A stretch of DNA of 64,000 nucleotides from Amycolatopsis lexingtonensis. Its GTDB lineage: Bacteria; Actinomycetota; Actinomycetes; Mycobacteriales; Pseudonocardiaceae. Position 1 is the first letter of the stretch; each line of letters starts with the position of its first letter. The notes under the pieces are model-generated. The model was not told the origin of the DNA, did no database searches, and saw only the letters and a list, made by a program, of their open reading frames with translations. Location: contig NZ_JADBEG010000001.1 of assembly GCF_014873755.1 (NCBI RefSeq), positions 9,150,501 to 9,214,500 on the forward strand, written 5' to 3'. Below are positions 33,041 through 41,820 of the stretch, piece after piece. Made by a program: the position numbers and the translations under genes.

Positions 33041-33891
33041 GCACCATGTGGCAGGGCTGCCTCGCCGACACCGACTACTTCGAGCTGCGTTCCGGCGGCG
33101 GGCACGACTACGGCGTCTGGGTCACCACGCCGCCGGGCTACGACCCCGCCACGACGCGAGCGCCGGTCGTGTACGTGCTCGACGGCAACTGGGCCGTGGG
33201 CCAGACGGCTCCGCTCATCGTCACCCAGAAAGACCCCATGCAGCAGATCCGGCCCTACATCCAGGTCAGCGTCGGCTACGCGGGCGAGGACGCACAGCAC
33301 TGGGCACGGCTGCGCAACCGGGACCTCGTGCCGCCCGGCGAGCCCATCGGGCAGGAGTTCGTCGATGCCGTGGAGATGGGCGTCCGAACGGGCGCCATGA
33401 CTCGCGAGGAAGCCGACGCCTACCTCGCCGAATTGAAGGAAACCCACGCCGACGCGTTCCTGGGCTTCCTCACCGGGGAATTGCACCCGCGGATCGAACG
33501 CGACTACGGCACGGCTCCCAGCGGTCACGGCCTTTTCGGCTATTCCTACGGCGGGCTCTTCAGCCTCTACGCCTGGCTCACCGGCACCACGCTCTTCGAG
33601 AGCATCGGAGCGGGCAGCCCCGGTGTCGTCGGTGTAGACAGCCAAGTCTTCGCGATGCTCGAAAAACTGGGGGACAGCCTGCCTTCCGCCCGGCTCCACC
33701 TGACCCTCAACGACCGGGAGCTGCTCGGAGACCTGCCCGTCTACCAGAACCTGACGAAGAACGCGGCCACCGTCCTGCACCGCCTGACCGCCCGCGGCGG
33801 CGCCGTGACCAGCGCGGTCCTGCGCGAAACGCACGTGACCGGCCTGCAGGCCTCGTTCCTCAGCTACCTCAGGACCTGCCGTGCCCGGTGA
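33037..33891 (+). CDS. Alpha/beta-hydrolase, esterase D/Fes-type (PF00756-like)
   Basis: The 284-aa protein overlaps the amidohydrolase stop by the ATGA pattern. It reads as a putative esterase: YGVWVTTPPGYDPATTRAPVVYVLDGNWAVGQT at the start, nucleophile Ser170 in FGYSYGGLFS, and a helical lid rich in acidic residues. The C-terminal LRETHVTGLQ may supply the catalytic histidine. There is no signal peptide, so it acts in the cytoplasm. Its position between an amidohydrolase and an FAD oxidoreductase suggests it cleaves an ester or thioester in the same pathway. Confidence 0.85.
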   Translation: MSTMWQGCLADTDYFELRSGGGHDYGVWVTTPPGYDPATTRAPVVYVLDGNWAVGQTAPLIVTQKDPMQQIRPYIQVSVGYAGEDAQHWARLRNRDLVPPGEPIGQEFVDAVEMGVRTGAMTREEADAYLAELKETHADAFLGFLTGELHPRIERDYGTAPSGHGLFGYSYGGLFSLYAWLTGTTLFESIGAGSPGVVGVDSQVFAMLEKLGDSLPSARLHLTLNDRELLGDLPVYQNLTKNAATVLHRLTARGGAVTSAVLRETHVTGLQASFLSYLRTCRAR

Positions 33892-35179
33892 GCGTCCGAG
33901 TGCCGACGTGGTCGTGATCGGGGCCGGGGTGATCGGCTCGTCGATCGCCCTCGAGCTTGCCCGGGCGGGACGCCGGGTGATCGCGCTCGATCGGGCCGCA
34001 GGGGCCGGACAAGGGTCGACTTCGGCATCGAGCGCGGTCGTCCGGTTCAACTTCTCCACCATCGCCGGGGTGGCGACGGCGTGGGAGGCGCAGTTCGGCT
34101 GGCTCGACTGGGCCGGCCACCTCGGGCATGACGTCGGCGATCTCGCGGTGTTCCGCAAGAGCGGGCTGGTCATGCTGGACGTCGAGGCGGCGCCGCGCAC
34201 GTCGTGGCTTCCGTTGTTCGACGAGATCGGTGTCCCCTACGAGGAATGGGACAGCGCTGACTTGGCCGAGCGCGTTCCGGGTATCGACACCGGCCGCTAT
34301 TGGCCGCCGAAACGGCTCGACGACGAGGAATTCTGGGAGGACGCGAAAACCTCGCTCGGTGGCGTGTACACCCCGGACGCCGGTTACGTGTCGGACCCCG
34401 GCCTCGCCGCCGTGAACCTCGCCGCCGCGGCGTCGGCGTACGGCGCGGAGTTCCGCTTCCGCAGCACGGTGACCGCGGTGGAGCAGGCCGGCGGGCGCGT
34501 GACGTCGGTGCTGCTGTCGGACGGCACCCGGATTCCCTGTGCCGTCGTGGTCAACGCGGCCGGTCCGTGGTCGGGCGCGGTGAACCGGCTGGCCGGTGTG
34601 GGTTCCGGCTTCACGGTCGGGGTGCGCCCGCTGCGGCAGGAAGTAGCGCACGTGCCGGTCAAGGAGGGCTACGGCGGGCCGGTGGTGGCGGACATGGATC
34701 TGGGCACCTATTTCCGCGGTGAAGCGGGCGGGGGCCTGCTCGTCGGCGGAACGGAACCGGAGTGCGATCCGCTGCAGTGGACCGACGACCCGGACACCGT
34801 CGACATCCACCCGACGGCCGCGGTCTTCGAGGCGCAGGTGACGCGGGCCGCACGGCGGTTGCCCGCGCTGGCGGTGCCCAACCGGGCGCGCGGCGTGGTG
34901 GGCGTTTACGACGTCGCCGACGACTGGACCCCGATCTACGACCGCACCGAACTCGAGGGCTTCTACGTCGCGATCGGCACGAGCGGCAACCAGTTCAAGA
35001 ACGCGCCGGTCGTGGGGCAGCTGATGGCGGAGCTGATCGACCGGGTGGAGAACGGCGCCGACCACGACGCGGTGCCCGTGCGATTCCGGGCCCCGCGCAC
35101 CGGTTTGGAGATCGACCTGGGTGCGTTTTCCCGCAAGCGCAACCGGAACACCGCGAACTCGGGGACGGTGCTGGGCTGA
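33881..35179 (+). CDS. FAD-dependent oxidoreductase (DAO/glycine-sarcosine oxidase family)
   Basis: The 432-aa protein starts at GTG 33881, overlapping the esterase stop by 11 bp. The ADP-binding fold is at the N-terminus: DVVVIGAGVIGSSIALELARAGRRVIALDR (residues 9-38). The motif STSASSAVVRFNFS follows, and a DAO-type substrate-binding half carries VVVNAAGPWSGAVNRLAG and, near the C-terminus, YVAIGTSGNQFKNAPVVGQLMAELI. These flavoenzymes oxidise secondary or primary amines of amino acids such as sarcosine, glycine or proline derivatives. It would oxidise the amine freed by the two upstream hydrolases; that order is inference. Confidence 0.9.
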   Translation: MPGERPSADVVVIGAGVIGSSIALELARAGRRVIALDRAAGAGQGSTSASSAVVRFNFSTIAGVATAWEAQFGWLDWAGHLGHDVGDLAVFRKSGLVMLDVEAAPRTSWLPLFDEIGVPYEEWDSADLAERVPGIDTGRYWPPKRLDDEEFWEDAKTSLGGVYTPDAGYVSDPGLAAVNLAAAASAYGAEFRFRSTVTAVEQAGGRVTSVLLSDGTRIPCAVVVNAAGPWSGAVNRLAGVGSGFTVGVRPLRQEVAHVPVKEGYGGPVVADMDLGTYFRGEAGGGLLVGGTEPECDPLQWTDDPDTVDIHPTAAVFEAQVTRAARRLPALAVPNRARGVVGVYDVADDWTPIYDRTELEGFYVAIGTSGNQFKNAPVVGQLMAELIDRVENGADHDAVPVRFRAPRTGLEIDLGAFSRKRNRNTANSGTVLG

Positions 35180-35190
35180 GCCGGCCTCGC

Positions 35191-36435
35191 TCAGAACAAC
35201 GTCGCCGGCTCGATCGGTTCCGGCTCCGGCAACGCCTCAAGCTCAGGCACCAGCGCTCGCACTTCCTCGTGAAAGCGACGGGCCAGCGCCGGAGCGTCGT
35301 CGTTGTCCGGGGTGTGCACGAAAACCGTCGGCGAGCGCCCCTCTCGCAGCCAAGCGGCAGCCGTCTCGACCCAAGGCTGCCAACCCTCCACCGTATCCTC
35401 GACGGAATCACGGCCCAGATAACGGACGATCGGCTGGTCCGTCAACGCCCGGATTCGCCGTGGCAGCCGGGGTTTCTTGCCCCACGCCTCCTGCTCGGCC
35501 TCGCTCGTCGGCGGGCTCCGGAAGAACACCGTGGTGTCGAACGGCACCCACTCGGTGTCCACACCGGCGAGCGTCTCCTCCAGCAGCGACGCCGAAGCCG
35601 CGTCGGTGAAGAACTCTGGGTGGCGCACCTCCACGGCGCGGCGGCGGCCGGCGGGAAGACGGCGCAGGAAGCGGGCCAAGGCGTCCACATCGGAGGGACC
35701 GAACGAGCCGGGGAGCTGGGTCCACAGGACCGCGCGGTCGCCGAGGGGCTCGATCGCGTCCAGGAACGTGCGCATCTCGGCCTCGACGCCGGTGAAACGG
35801 CGCTCGTGCGTGACGACCTTGGGCACCTTGACCACGAACCGGAAGGCGGGGCCGGTCTGCTCCGCCCACGTCTCGACCGTCGAACGGGCGGGGGTCGCGT
35901 AGAACGTCGTGTTGCCTTCGACCGCGTTGCACCAGCCCGCGTAGGCGCGCAGACGCTCCTTGGGCGGCAGCGACGGCGGCAGGAACCGGCCGGGCCACGC
36001 CTTGTGCGTCCACATCGCACAGCCGACGTGCAGCCGGGGAGCAGCGGGCGACAGCAGCCGGCGGAAGTGGTCCGGTAGCGGCAGTTCCCGCGCTTCCGCT
36101 CGCGTCAGCCAAGCGAAGTCGTCGTGCTCCTCCGGGGTGAGGACGACCTCGCCCCTGCCGGTTTCCTCGACCGCGTAAACCACCGCGTGGATCTGCAGGT
36201 CGCGCCCCGCGATGTCCGGCCACTCGTCCCGCGCCAGTTCACCCGTGACGCGCACCCGCAGCCCGGTTTCCTCGGCCGCCTCGCGCACCGCGGTCGTCTC
36301 CATGGGCTCGCCCGGCTCGGCCGTTCCGCCCGGGAGCTCCCACTGGCCCGCGCGGAACACGCCGGCCGCGCGGCGGAGGAACAGGATCCGCTCGCCGCGC
36401 GTGATCCAGCAGTACGCCAGGTGCTTCTCCGTCAT
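35191..36435 (-). CDS. Fusion of NUDIX hydrolase and DUF72 domain
   Basis: The 414-aa protein joins two unrelated folds. Residues 1-130 are a NUDIX hydrolase with the full box GG-x5-E-x7-REAAEETGL (GGTAEPGEPMETTAVREAAEETGL), a family that hydrolyses nucleoside diphosphate derivatives. Residues 135-390 are a DUF72 TIM-barrel: LHVGCAMWTHKAWPGRF, YAGWCNAVEGNTTFYATP, FRFVVKVPKVVTHER and the RHPEFF segment. DUF72 proteins are usually stand-alone and of unknown function. The reading frame between them is continuous, so the fusion looks real rather than a sequencing artefact. A physical link suggests a shared role, perhaps nucleotide or nucleic-acid repair. Confidence 0.88.
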   Translation of the reverse strand: MTEKHLAYCWITRGERILFLRRAAGVFRAGQWELPGGTAEPGEPMETTAVREAAEETGLRVRVTGELARDEWPDIAGRDLQIHAVVYAVEETGRGEVVLTPEEHDDFAWLTRAEARELPLPDHFRRLLSPAAPRLHVGCAMWTHKAWPGRFLPPSLPPKERLRAYAGWCNAVEGNTTFYATPARSTVETWAEQTGPAFRFVVKVPKVVTHERRFTGVEAEMRTFLDAIEPLGDRAVLWTQLPGSFGPSDVDALARFLRRLPAGRRRAVEVRHPEFFTDAASASLLEETLAGVDTEWVPFDTTVFFRSPPTSEAEQEAWGKKPRLPRRIRALTDQPIVRYLGRDSVEDTVEGWQPWVETAAAWLREGRSPTVFVHTPDNDDAPALARRFHEEVRALVPELEALPEPEPIEPATLF

Positions 36436-36450
36436 GCGGGCGATTCTCGC

Positions 36451-38121
36451 TCAGTTGGTCTTCGACGTCGGCAGGTGGGCGCCCAGATACCCGACGTACA
36501 CCGTGCCCGTCCGGTCCGTGTCGTCTAGGAAGTGCAGGCGCGGGGCCGGCGCTTTGAAGCGCTCCAAGGCGATGTGCGCGCCGAAGTAGTCGCGGCCCGC
36601 GGGGTTGGTGCGGGAGTCGACGCGGAACGTCCTGGCCTGGCGGAGCCGCTCGTTCGTGGTCACCGTGTCGGACTCGGCCAGCGCGATGATGTTGGCGCTG
36701 ATCAGCGAACCCGGCTGGCCGGTGCGGGCGAACGCGAGCACGTCCGACAGCTCGGGGCCCGGGTCATGGCCCGCCCCGAGCAACGACGTGCGCGCGGCCG
36801 CGTACGCGTCGAGCGTCCGCAGCGCGTCCCACGCCTTGCGGCGCCAGGCGGCGGCTTTCGGGTGGTGGTCGAGGATCGCGGCCGGTGCCGGGTCGGCCGT
36901 GACCGCGAGGTGCTTCAGCGACGCCGTCGCGGTGGCGATCAGCTCGGCGAAGCTGGGGAACTCCTCCGGCGGGCGGCCGGCGGCGGCCACTTCGTCGTCC
37001 GCGTCGTGGTGGCGGGCGAGGCGGCCCGCCAGCAAGCCGTTGACGCGCCTGAGCTCGTCGCGCTCGGCTTCGGTCTCCTCGAACGCGCGCGCGTAGTCGT
37101 CCACCTCCTCCTGCAGCCGCGCGAGCTGCTCGCGCAGGCACACGACGTCGGTCGCGGAGACGTCCTCGAGCCGGCCGCGCAGCGCCTTCACCTCGCAGGC
37201 GTGGCGATCGCGCTCTTCCGCGTGGGCCTTCGCCTTCTTCCGCAGGATCGTGATCACCCGGCGGGCCTCGGCCAGCTCGCGCTCGGCGCGGCCGAGCTTG
37301 CCGGTCAGTTCGGCGTCGGGGCCGCGGTCCGGCGCGACGAACGGATCGGCCGCGTACCAGGCCCGCACGCTCGCCACCCCGGCCCACTCCTCGGGCAGCG
37401 GCGTCCGGCCGCGCGCCTGGATGAGCTGCGTGATCGCGCCTTCGAGCGCTTCGCCGGAGACCGGGCTGGCGGTCTCGACGAAGTCCGGGAGCTCGTCGCA
37501 CGGCGGCGCGTACAGCCGCGCGCCCGCCGGCACCGCACAGCCGAGGGGGAGGTTCCGGTTGAGCGTGCGGCGGAAGCGGTCGTCGACGTCGAAGACGTTG
37601 ACCAGCCCCGGCCAGCCCGAGACGGGCACCGTCGGCGGCTCGGCGAGTACCAGCACCGCCGACGTCCGCCACGGGGCCACCAGCGCTTCGCCCAGCAGGT
37701 CGGCGAGGTGGTCGCACTCCTCGCGGGACCAGCCGCGCATCGCCAGCACCGGCGTTTCGATCGGGATTTCGTCGTGGCCGCTGGCGCCCAGCTCCTCCAG
37801 CCCGATCCGGTGCGCCGGCGCGACGTGGCAGCTGCGCCACGGCCGCGTGCACGCCGCGGCCAGCAGCCACGTCACCCGGTCCTCGCCGGCGCGGTAGCAG
37901 AGGGACAGCAATACCTGAACGGAGTAGCGGCCTTCGCCGTCGCCGTAAGCGAATTCGAGGTCGCACCGGCGCGAGCCGCCGTCGTCGGACGAGCCGAGAT
38001 CGGTGACGGTGTAGTCGTCGTGCTGCCGCTGGCGGCTGATCAGCCTGCTGCGCAAGGCGTCCAGGGGGCGTTTTCCTTCGGTGGGGACCAGGCCGTGGTG
38101 CCAGATCCGGTGCACCCCCAC
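36451..38121 (-). CDS. Coiled-coil protein of unknown function
   Basis: A protein of about 556 aa with no signal peptide. Residues 30-260 are mixed alpha/beta and contain the block LPLGCAVPAGARLYAPPCDELPDFV. Residues 265-360 form a long coiled coil (ELTGKLGRAERELAEARRVITILRKKAKAHAEERDRH and onward). The tail ends in RDYFGAHIALERFKAPAPRLHFLDD then VYVGYLGAHLPTSKTN. A tail of this kind (aromatic-x-G-H-L-x-x-T-x-N at the end) recurs, from memory, in unrelated coiled-coil proteins and may be a small conserved domain. GTG 38121 was chosen because GGAG is 9 nt upstream; a TTG at 38130 opens the same frame. Function unknown. Confidence 0.75.
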   Translation of the reverse strand: MGVHRIWHHGLVPTEGKRPLDALRSRLISRQRQHDDYTVTDLGSSDDGGSRRCDLEFAYGDGEGRYSVQVLLSLCYRAGEDRVTWLLAAACTRPWRSCHVAPAHRIGLEELGASGHDEIPIETPVLAMRGWSREECDHLADLLGEALVAPWRTSAVLVLAEPPTVPVSGWPGLVNVFDVDDRFRRTLNRNLPLGCAVPAGARLYAPPCDELPDFVETASPVSGEALEGAITQLIQARGRTPLPEEWAGVASVRAWYAADPFVAPDRGPDAELTGKLGRAERELAEARRVITILRKKAKAHAEERDRHACEVKALRGRLEDVSATDVVCLREQLARLQEEVDDYARAFEETEAERDELRRVNGLLAGRLARHHDADDEVAAAGRPPEEFPSFAELIATATASLKHLAVTADPAPAAILDHHPKAAAWRRKAWDALRTLDAYAAARTSLLGAGHDPGPELSDVLAFARTGQPGSLISANIIALAESDTVTTNERLRQARTFRVDSRTNPAGRDYFGAHIALERFKAPAPRLHFLDDTDRTGTVYVGYLGAHLPTSKTN

Positions 38122-38197
38122 AGGACTCAACTCCGTTCGCCGCGACGCCGACCTCAGCCGAACATAGCGGATCCTGTGACCGGCCGAACGCGGGGCG

Positions 38198-38557
38198 TCA
38201 CCTCGTCCAGAGGCAGAACGGGTGCCCGGCGGGGTCGAAGCAGACGCGCACGTCGTCCTGCGGCTGGAAGTCCGCGACGACGGCTCCGGCGGCCCGCGCG
38301 ACCGCGGTCGCTTCCTCGAGGTCGTCGACTTCGAGGTCCAGATGCAGCTGTATCTGCTGGGCGCCGTCGACGGGCGGCCAGGTGGGCGGGACGTGGCCGG
38401 TTTCGAGCTGGAACGACAGGCCGGCGCTGCCGTCGTCCGGGCGCAGCGTCACCCACTCCGGCTCGTCGGTGCGGATCGGCCAGCCGAGCAGCTTCGAGTA
38501 GAACGCGGCGAGCGCGCGGGGCTCCGGCGCGCCGAGCACGGTGGAGGTCAGTTTCAT
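38198..38557 (-). CDS. VOC-family protein (glyoxalase/bleomycin resistance-like)
   Basis: The 119-aa protein starts at ATG 38557 (MKLTSTVLGAPEPRALAAFYS). It is a single VOC domain: first strand TSTVLGAPEPRALAAFYSKLLGWPI, then QLHLDLEVDDLEEATAVARAAGA and the closing VRVCFDPAGHPFCLWTR. The putative metal ligands (H in LHLDLEV, H in AGHPFCL) are present. The substrate is unknown; such proteins are often listed as glyoxalase-like. No strong ribosome-binding site precedes the chosen start. The upstream 258 bp up to the peptide gene at 38816 hold no other gene that I can support. Confidence 0.82.
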   Translation of the reverse strand: MKLTSTVLGAPEPRALAAFYSKLLGWPIRTDEPEWVTLRPDDGSAGLSFQLETGHVPPTWPPVDGAQQIQLHLDLEVDDLEEATAVARAAGAVVADFQPQDDVRVCFDPAGHPFCLWTR

Positions 38558-38815
38558 GATCGGGTGGTACCCGCGGATCGCCCGCCCGTGCACGTCCGCT
38601 GTGGACGTCGTTACAGACTTCACCCTTTAGGACGTTCCATGGTGAGCGTCTAGCCTGATCAGAGCGGTGGGGCTGACTTTCCGTAGCGAAAACCCTCCCG
38701 ATCATTGCTCCGTTGTGGAACTATTGGGCCGTTCGCGGGGAGAGGGCCTCGCGAGGGGGACTCACCGTCACGGTCAGCGTCCCCATGCAGATCCCCAGGG
38801 GAGAGGAGATCGACC

Positions 38816-38992
38816 ATGTCGACGCCTACGGACACCAAGCCGGAAGAGACGCCGGAACCGATCGAGAAGGCCGGGCCGGTGGTCCCGCAGCCGACGCCCG
38901 ACGAGCACGGCTGGGTGCACATCGGGCACGAGCCCGAAACGCCGGTGGCTTCGCCCAACTGCGGCGACCCCTGCTACCAGCGCGTGAACTGA
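38816..38992 (+). CDS. 58-aa two-cysteine peptide of unknown function
   Basis: ATG 38816 follows a strong GGGGAGAGGAG ribosome-binding site. The 58-residue product is acidic and Pro/Glu-rich, with no signal peptide. It opens MSTPTDTKPEETPEPIEK and ends in a compact tail with two cysteines (ASPNCGDPCYQRVN). A rho-independent terminator lies 18 bp after the stop, and then a CHAT-domain protease gene. The layout (short leader-like acidic N-part plus a Cys-containing core) is compatible with a protease substrate or a modified peptide, but no modifying enzyme other than the CHAT protease is adjacent. I do not recognise the family. Confidence 0.7.
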   Translation: MSTPTDTKPEETPEPIEKAGPVVPQPTPDEHGWVHIGHEPETPVASPNCGDPCYQRVN

Positions 38993-39009
38993 ATCACCCG
39001 AGGATGGTC

Positions 39010-39049
39010 GCCCGCCTGCCGATCTTTCGCCGGTAGGCGGGCTTCTTTC
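39010..39049 (+). terminator. Rho-independent terminator between peptide and CHAT genes
   Basis: A stem of about 12 bp (GCCCGCCTGCCG with CGGTAGGCGGGC, one G-U pair) closes a short AT-containing loop, followed by TTCTTTCT. It would end most transcripts of the 58-aa peptide gene and leave the CHAT gene on a lower read-through or separate promoter. Confidence 0.8.
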
Positions 39050-39082
39050 TGCCCTCGGCTGTGCTGTCATAGGAGTGTGCCT

Positions 39083-41692
39083 GTGACGAACCCCAACCCC
39101 ACCGATGTGCTCGAGCGGGTGCGCACGTTGCAGAAGGCGGCCTCCGCCGCTTCTTGCCTGGGGCGCTACCACGACGGGGTCCGGCAGCTTCGGCAGGGGA
39201 TGACCCTGCTCGACTCGATCCACCCCGTGGCGCCGGCCCACCGCTCCGACTGGCTGGTGACGCGCATCCGCCTCGCCAGCACCCTGGCCGCGATCTCCAC
39301 CGAGATCACCGGGGACGTCCCCGCGGGGCTGGCCGGCCTCGACGACGTCCGCCTGCTGATCGACGCGGTCACCGATCCCGTGCTCAAGGCCGAGCTCAGC
39401 GCATCGCTGAACCACAACTACGCCATGAAGCTCATGACCGTGGGCCGGAACGAAGACAGCATCGGGTACTTCGAAGAGTCGCTCGAGCACCACGAGTACC
39501 GGCTGGCGCACGGCCCGAACCCCGCGGCCCGCATGGGTGCGTTCGTGCAGACGCTTTCGGCGCGCGGCTGGTCGCACGCGAAGCTCGGCAACGTCCGCCA
39601 GGCGCACGGCGACCTGACCCGGGCGCTCGAACTCGCCGAGAAGCACGAACTGAGGGTGGAAGCGGCCGACGTCCGCCGCAGCCTCGGCGTGCTCGCGCAC
39701 CGCACCGGCGACCTGCCCGAGGCCCTGCGGCTGTACCAGATCGGGGAGCGCACGTACCAGGCGCTCGGCCTGGAAGTCCCGCTCCAGCTCCGGCTCGAAC
39801 AGGCGCAGGCCTTGATGGCGGCCGGGCTGGCGGACGAGGCGGGCGGCCACCTCGACGACGCTCTCGCGATGATGAACGAGCAGCACAACGTCACGCGCAA
39901 GCGCGCCAACGCCGAGCTGCACCGCGCGGCCGCCGCACTGATGACCGACGACCTCGCGCTGGCGCGGAGCATGGCCGCATCCGCCCGCCGCGGGATGCTC
40001 AAGGTCGGCTGCCGCACCTGCGTCGCCAACGCGACCTTGACCGGGCTGCAGGCCGACGTGCGGGAAGCGCTGCGCGCCGGGGTGATCCCGGCCGCGCTGC
40101 CGACCCGCGCCCTCCGGATCGCCGCGAAGATGCCTGCGCCGCTGCTGACCGAGCAGGCCGCCACCGCGCGGATGCTCGCCGTGCGGCTGGACATCCGGCG
40201 GGGGAACCTCAAACGGGCCGGCGAGACCCTCCGTGCGGTTCCCCGGCCCGGGCAGCTCACCCCGATCGACTACCGGATGCTGCGCCGGCTCTGCCGGGCC
40301 GAGCTCGCCGTCGCGCAGGGGAACCGGGCGAAGGCGCTCACCGAAATCCGGTCCGGGCTCACCGAACTCGACGCCGTGCGCGACCGGATGGGCGGGCTCG
40401 ACCTCCTCTCCGGGACCGCGCTGCACGGGCAGGAGCTGGCCGATCTCGCCGTGAAGCTCGTGCTCGAACGCAACGACGCCCGGCGGCTGTTCGTCTGGCT
40501 CGAACGCACGCGGGCGCAGACCTACCGGTACGAACCGCTCTCCGCCGGGACCGATCCCGAGCTCGCCGCGAGCGTGGCCGAGGTGCGCGGGCTCGGGCAG
40601 GCCATCCAGGAGGCCCAGCACGACGGGCACCCGATCGCCGGGCTGCGGGCCAAGTACAACGAACGGCTGCGGGAGGCCCAGCGGCTCGGGTGGCACACCG
40701 GGCGGTGGGGACGGCCGCGGCCGGTGGCCGGGCTCGGGGAGGTCGTCGCGCGGCTCGGGGAGCGGGCCATGGTCAGCTTCGCCGCTTCCGGGGACGAGCT
40801 CGTCGCCGTGGTCGTGGCCGGTGGCGAGTGCCGGCTCGTGCGGCTCGGGTCGGCCGGGGCCGCCGCCGAGTCCGCGCGGGTGCTCAACGTCGACCTCGAC
40901 GCGCTCGCGCCGGACAATCTGCCCGAGCGGCTGGCCGAGGTCGTCATGGCGTCCGCGCGCAAGCAGGCCGACAAGCTCGACGCGCAGCTCATCCAGCCTC
41001 TCGCCGAGCTGTTCGGCGAGCGGGAACTGGTGATCGTCCCGACCGGGCCGCTCTACGCCGTGCCGTGGGGCGTGCTGCCGGGGCTGCGGGGGCGCCCGAC
41101 CGTCGTCGCGCCCTCGGCGACCGCGTGGCTCGCCGCCGAGCTCACCAAGCTGACGCGGGCGCGGCGGATCGTGCTCGTCCGCGGGCCCGGGCTGGCCGGG
41201 GCGCGGGGTGAGCTGGAGAAGCTGACCACGCACTACCGCACCGCGACGACCATGACCGGCGCCAAGGCCACCGTGAAGTCCGTGCTGCGCGCGATGGACG
41301 GTGCGAAGCTCGCGCACTTCGCCGCGCACGGGGCGCACGAGCCGGAGAACGCGCTCTTCTCCCGGCTCGAGCTCGCCGACGGCGCTCTCTTCGGGCATGA
41401 GATGGCCGGGTTGCGGCAGCCGCCGCGCCAGGTCGTCTTCGCCGCGTGCGAGCTGGCGCTGAACCGGATCCGGCCCGGCGACGAAGCCCTCGGCTTCGCC
41501 AGCGCGTTGCTGGCCAGCGGTTCGAGGACGGTGATCGCGCCGCTGTCCCGCGTCGGCGACCTGGCCTCGGCGGCCGCGATGGACGACTACTACCGGGCGC
41601 TGGCCGAGCGGGAAAGCCCGGCGCTGGCGCTGGCCGACGCGATCGCCGTCGACCCGTTCCGCCGTCCGTTCGTCTGCCTCGGCGCGGGCTGA
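39083..41692 (+). CDS. TPR-CHAT caspase-like protease
   Basis: The 869-aa protein starts at GTG 39083, 7 nt after AGGAG. Residues 1-480 are helical repeats of TPR type (e.g. GRNEDSIGYFEESLEHHE, RQAHGDLTRALELAEKH). The C-terminal CHAT domain contains the caspase-like dyad His749 (HFAAHGAHE) and Cys789 (VFAACELAL). Also present are the IVPTGPLYAVPWGVLPGLRG strand block and the end segment FASALLASGSRTVIAPL. CHAT proteases cleave a partner protein once the TPR part senses a ligand. The only neighbouring candidate partner is the 58-aa two-cysteine peptide encoded directly upstream. Substrate and trigger are unknown. Confidence 0.88.
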   Translation: MTNPNPTDVLERVRTLQKAASAASCLGRYHDGVRQLRQGMTLLDSIHPVAPAHRSDWLVTRIRLASTLAAISTEITGDVPAGLAGLDDVRLLIDAVTDPVLKAELSASLNHNYAMKLMTVGRNEDSIGYFEESLEHHEYRLAHGPNPAARMGAFVQTLSARGWSHAKLGNVRQAHGDLTRALELAEKHELRVEAADVRRSLGVLAHRTGDLPEALRLYQIGERTYQALGLEVPLQLRLEQAQALMAAGLADEAGGHLDDALAMMNEQHNVTRKRANAELHRAAAALMTDDLALARSMAASARRGMLKVGCRTCVANATLTGLQADVREALRAGVIPAALPTRALRIAAKMPAPLLTEQAATARMLAVRLDIRRGNLKRAGETLRAVPRPGQLTPIDYRMLRRLCRAELAVAQGNRAKALTEIRSGLTELDAVRDRMGGLDLLSGTALHGQELADLAVKLVLERNDARRLFVWLERTRAQTYRYEPLSAGTDPELAASVAEVRGLGQAIQEAQHDGHPIAGLRAKYNERLREAQRLGWHTGRWGRPRPVAGLGEVVARLGERAMVSFAASGDELVAVVVAGGECRLVRLGSAGAAAESARVLNVDLDALAPDNLPERLAEVVMASARKQADKLDAQLIQPLAELFGERELVIVPTGPLYAVPWGVLPGLRGRPTVVAPSATAWLAAELTKLTRARRIVLVRGPGLAGARGELEKLTTHYRTATTMTGAKATVKSVLRAMDGAKLAHFAAHGAHEPENALFSRLELADGALFGHEMAGLRQPPRQVVFAACELALNRIRPGDEALGFASALLASGSRTVIAPLSRVGDLASAAAMDDYYRALAERESPALALADAIAVDPFRRPFVCLGAG

Positions 41693-41717
41693 AGGGGACG
41701 TTGGTGGTCCGGACGTC

Positions 41718-41763
41718 GTGAACGACCCTTTCACCGCGTCCGGCGAGGTGAACGACTCGTTCA
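41718..41763. repeat. Two degenerate GTGAACGACnCnTTCA repeats
   Basis: GTGAACGACCCTTTCAC (41718-41734) and GTGAACGACTCGTTCA (41748-41763) are imperfect palindromes related to the AATGA(G/C)TCATTC hairpin that begins 60 bp later. They look like older, mutated copies of the same element in the 3' region of the CHAT gene. Confidence 0.6.
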
Positions 41764-41820
41764 AGATGTCGCGAGTCGCCGGCGACGGGCCCGGAACAGT
41801 CGCGCCGGGTGGGCACGAGG

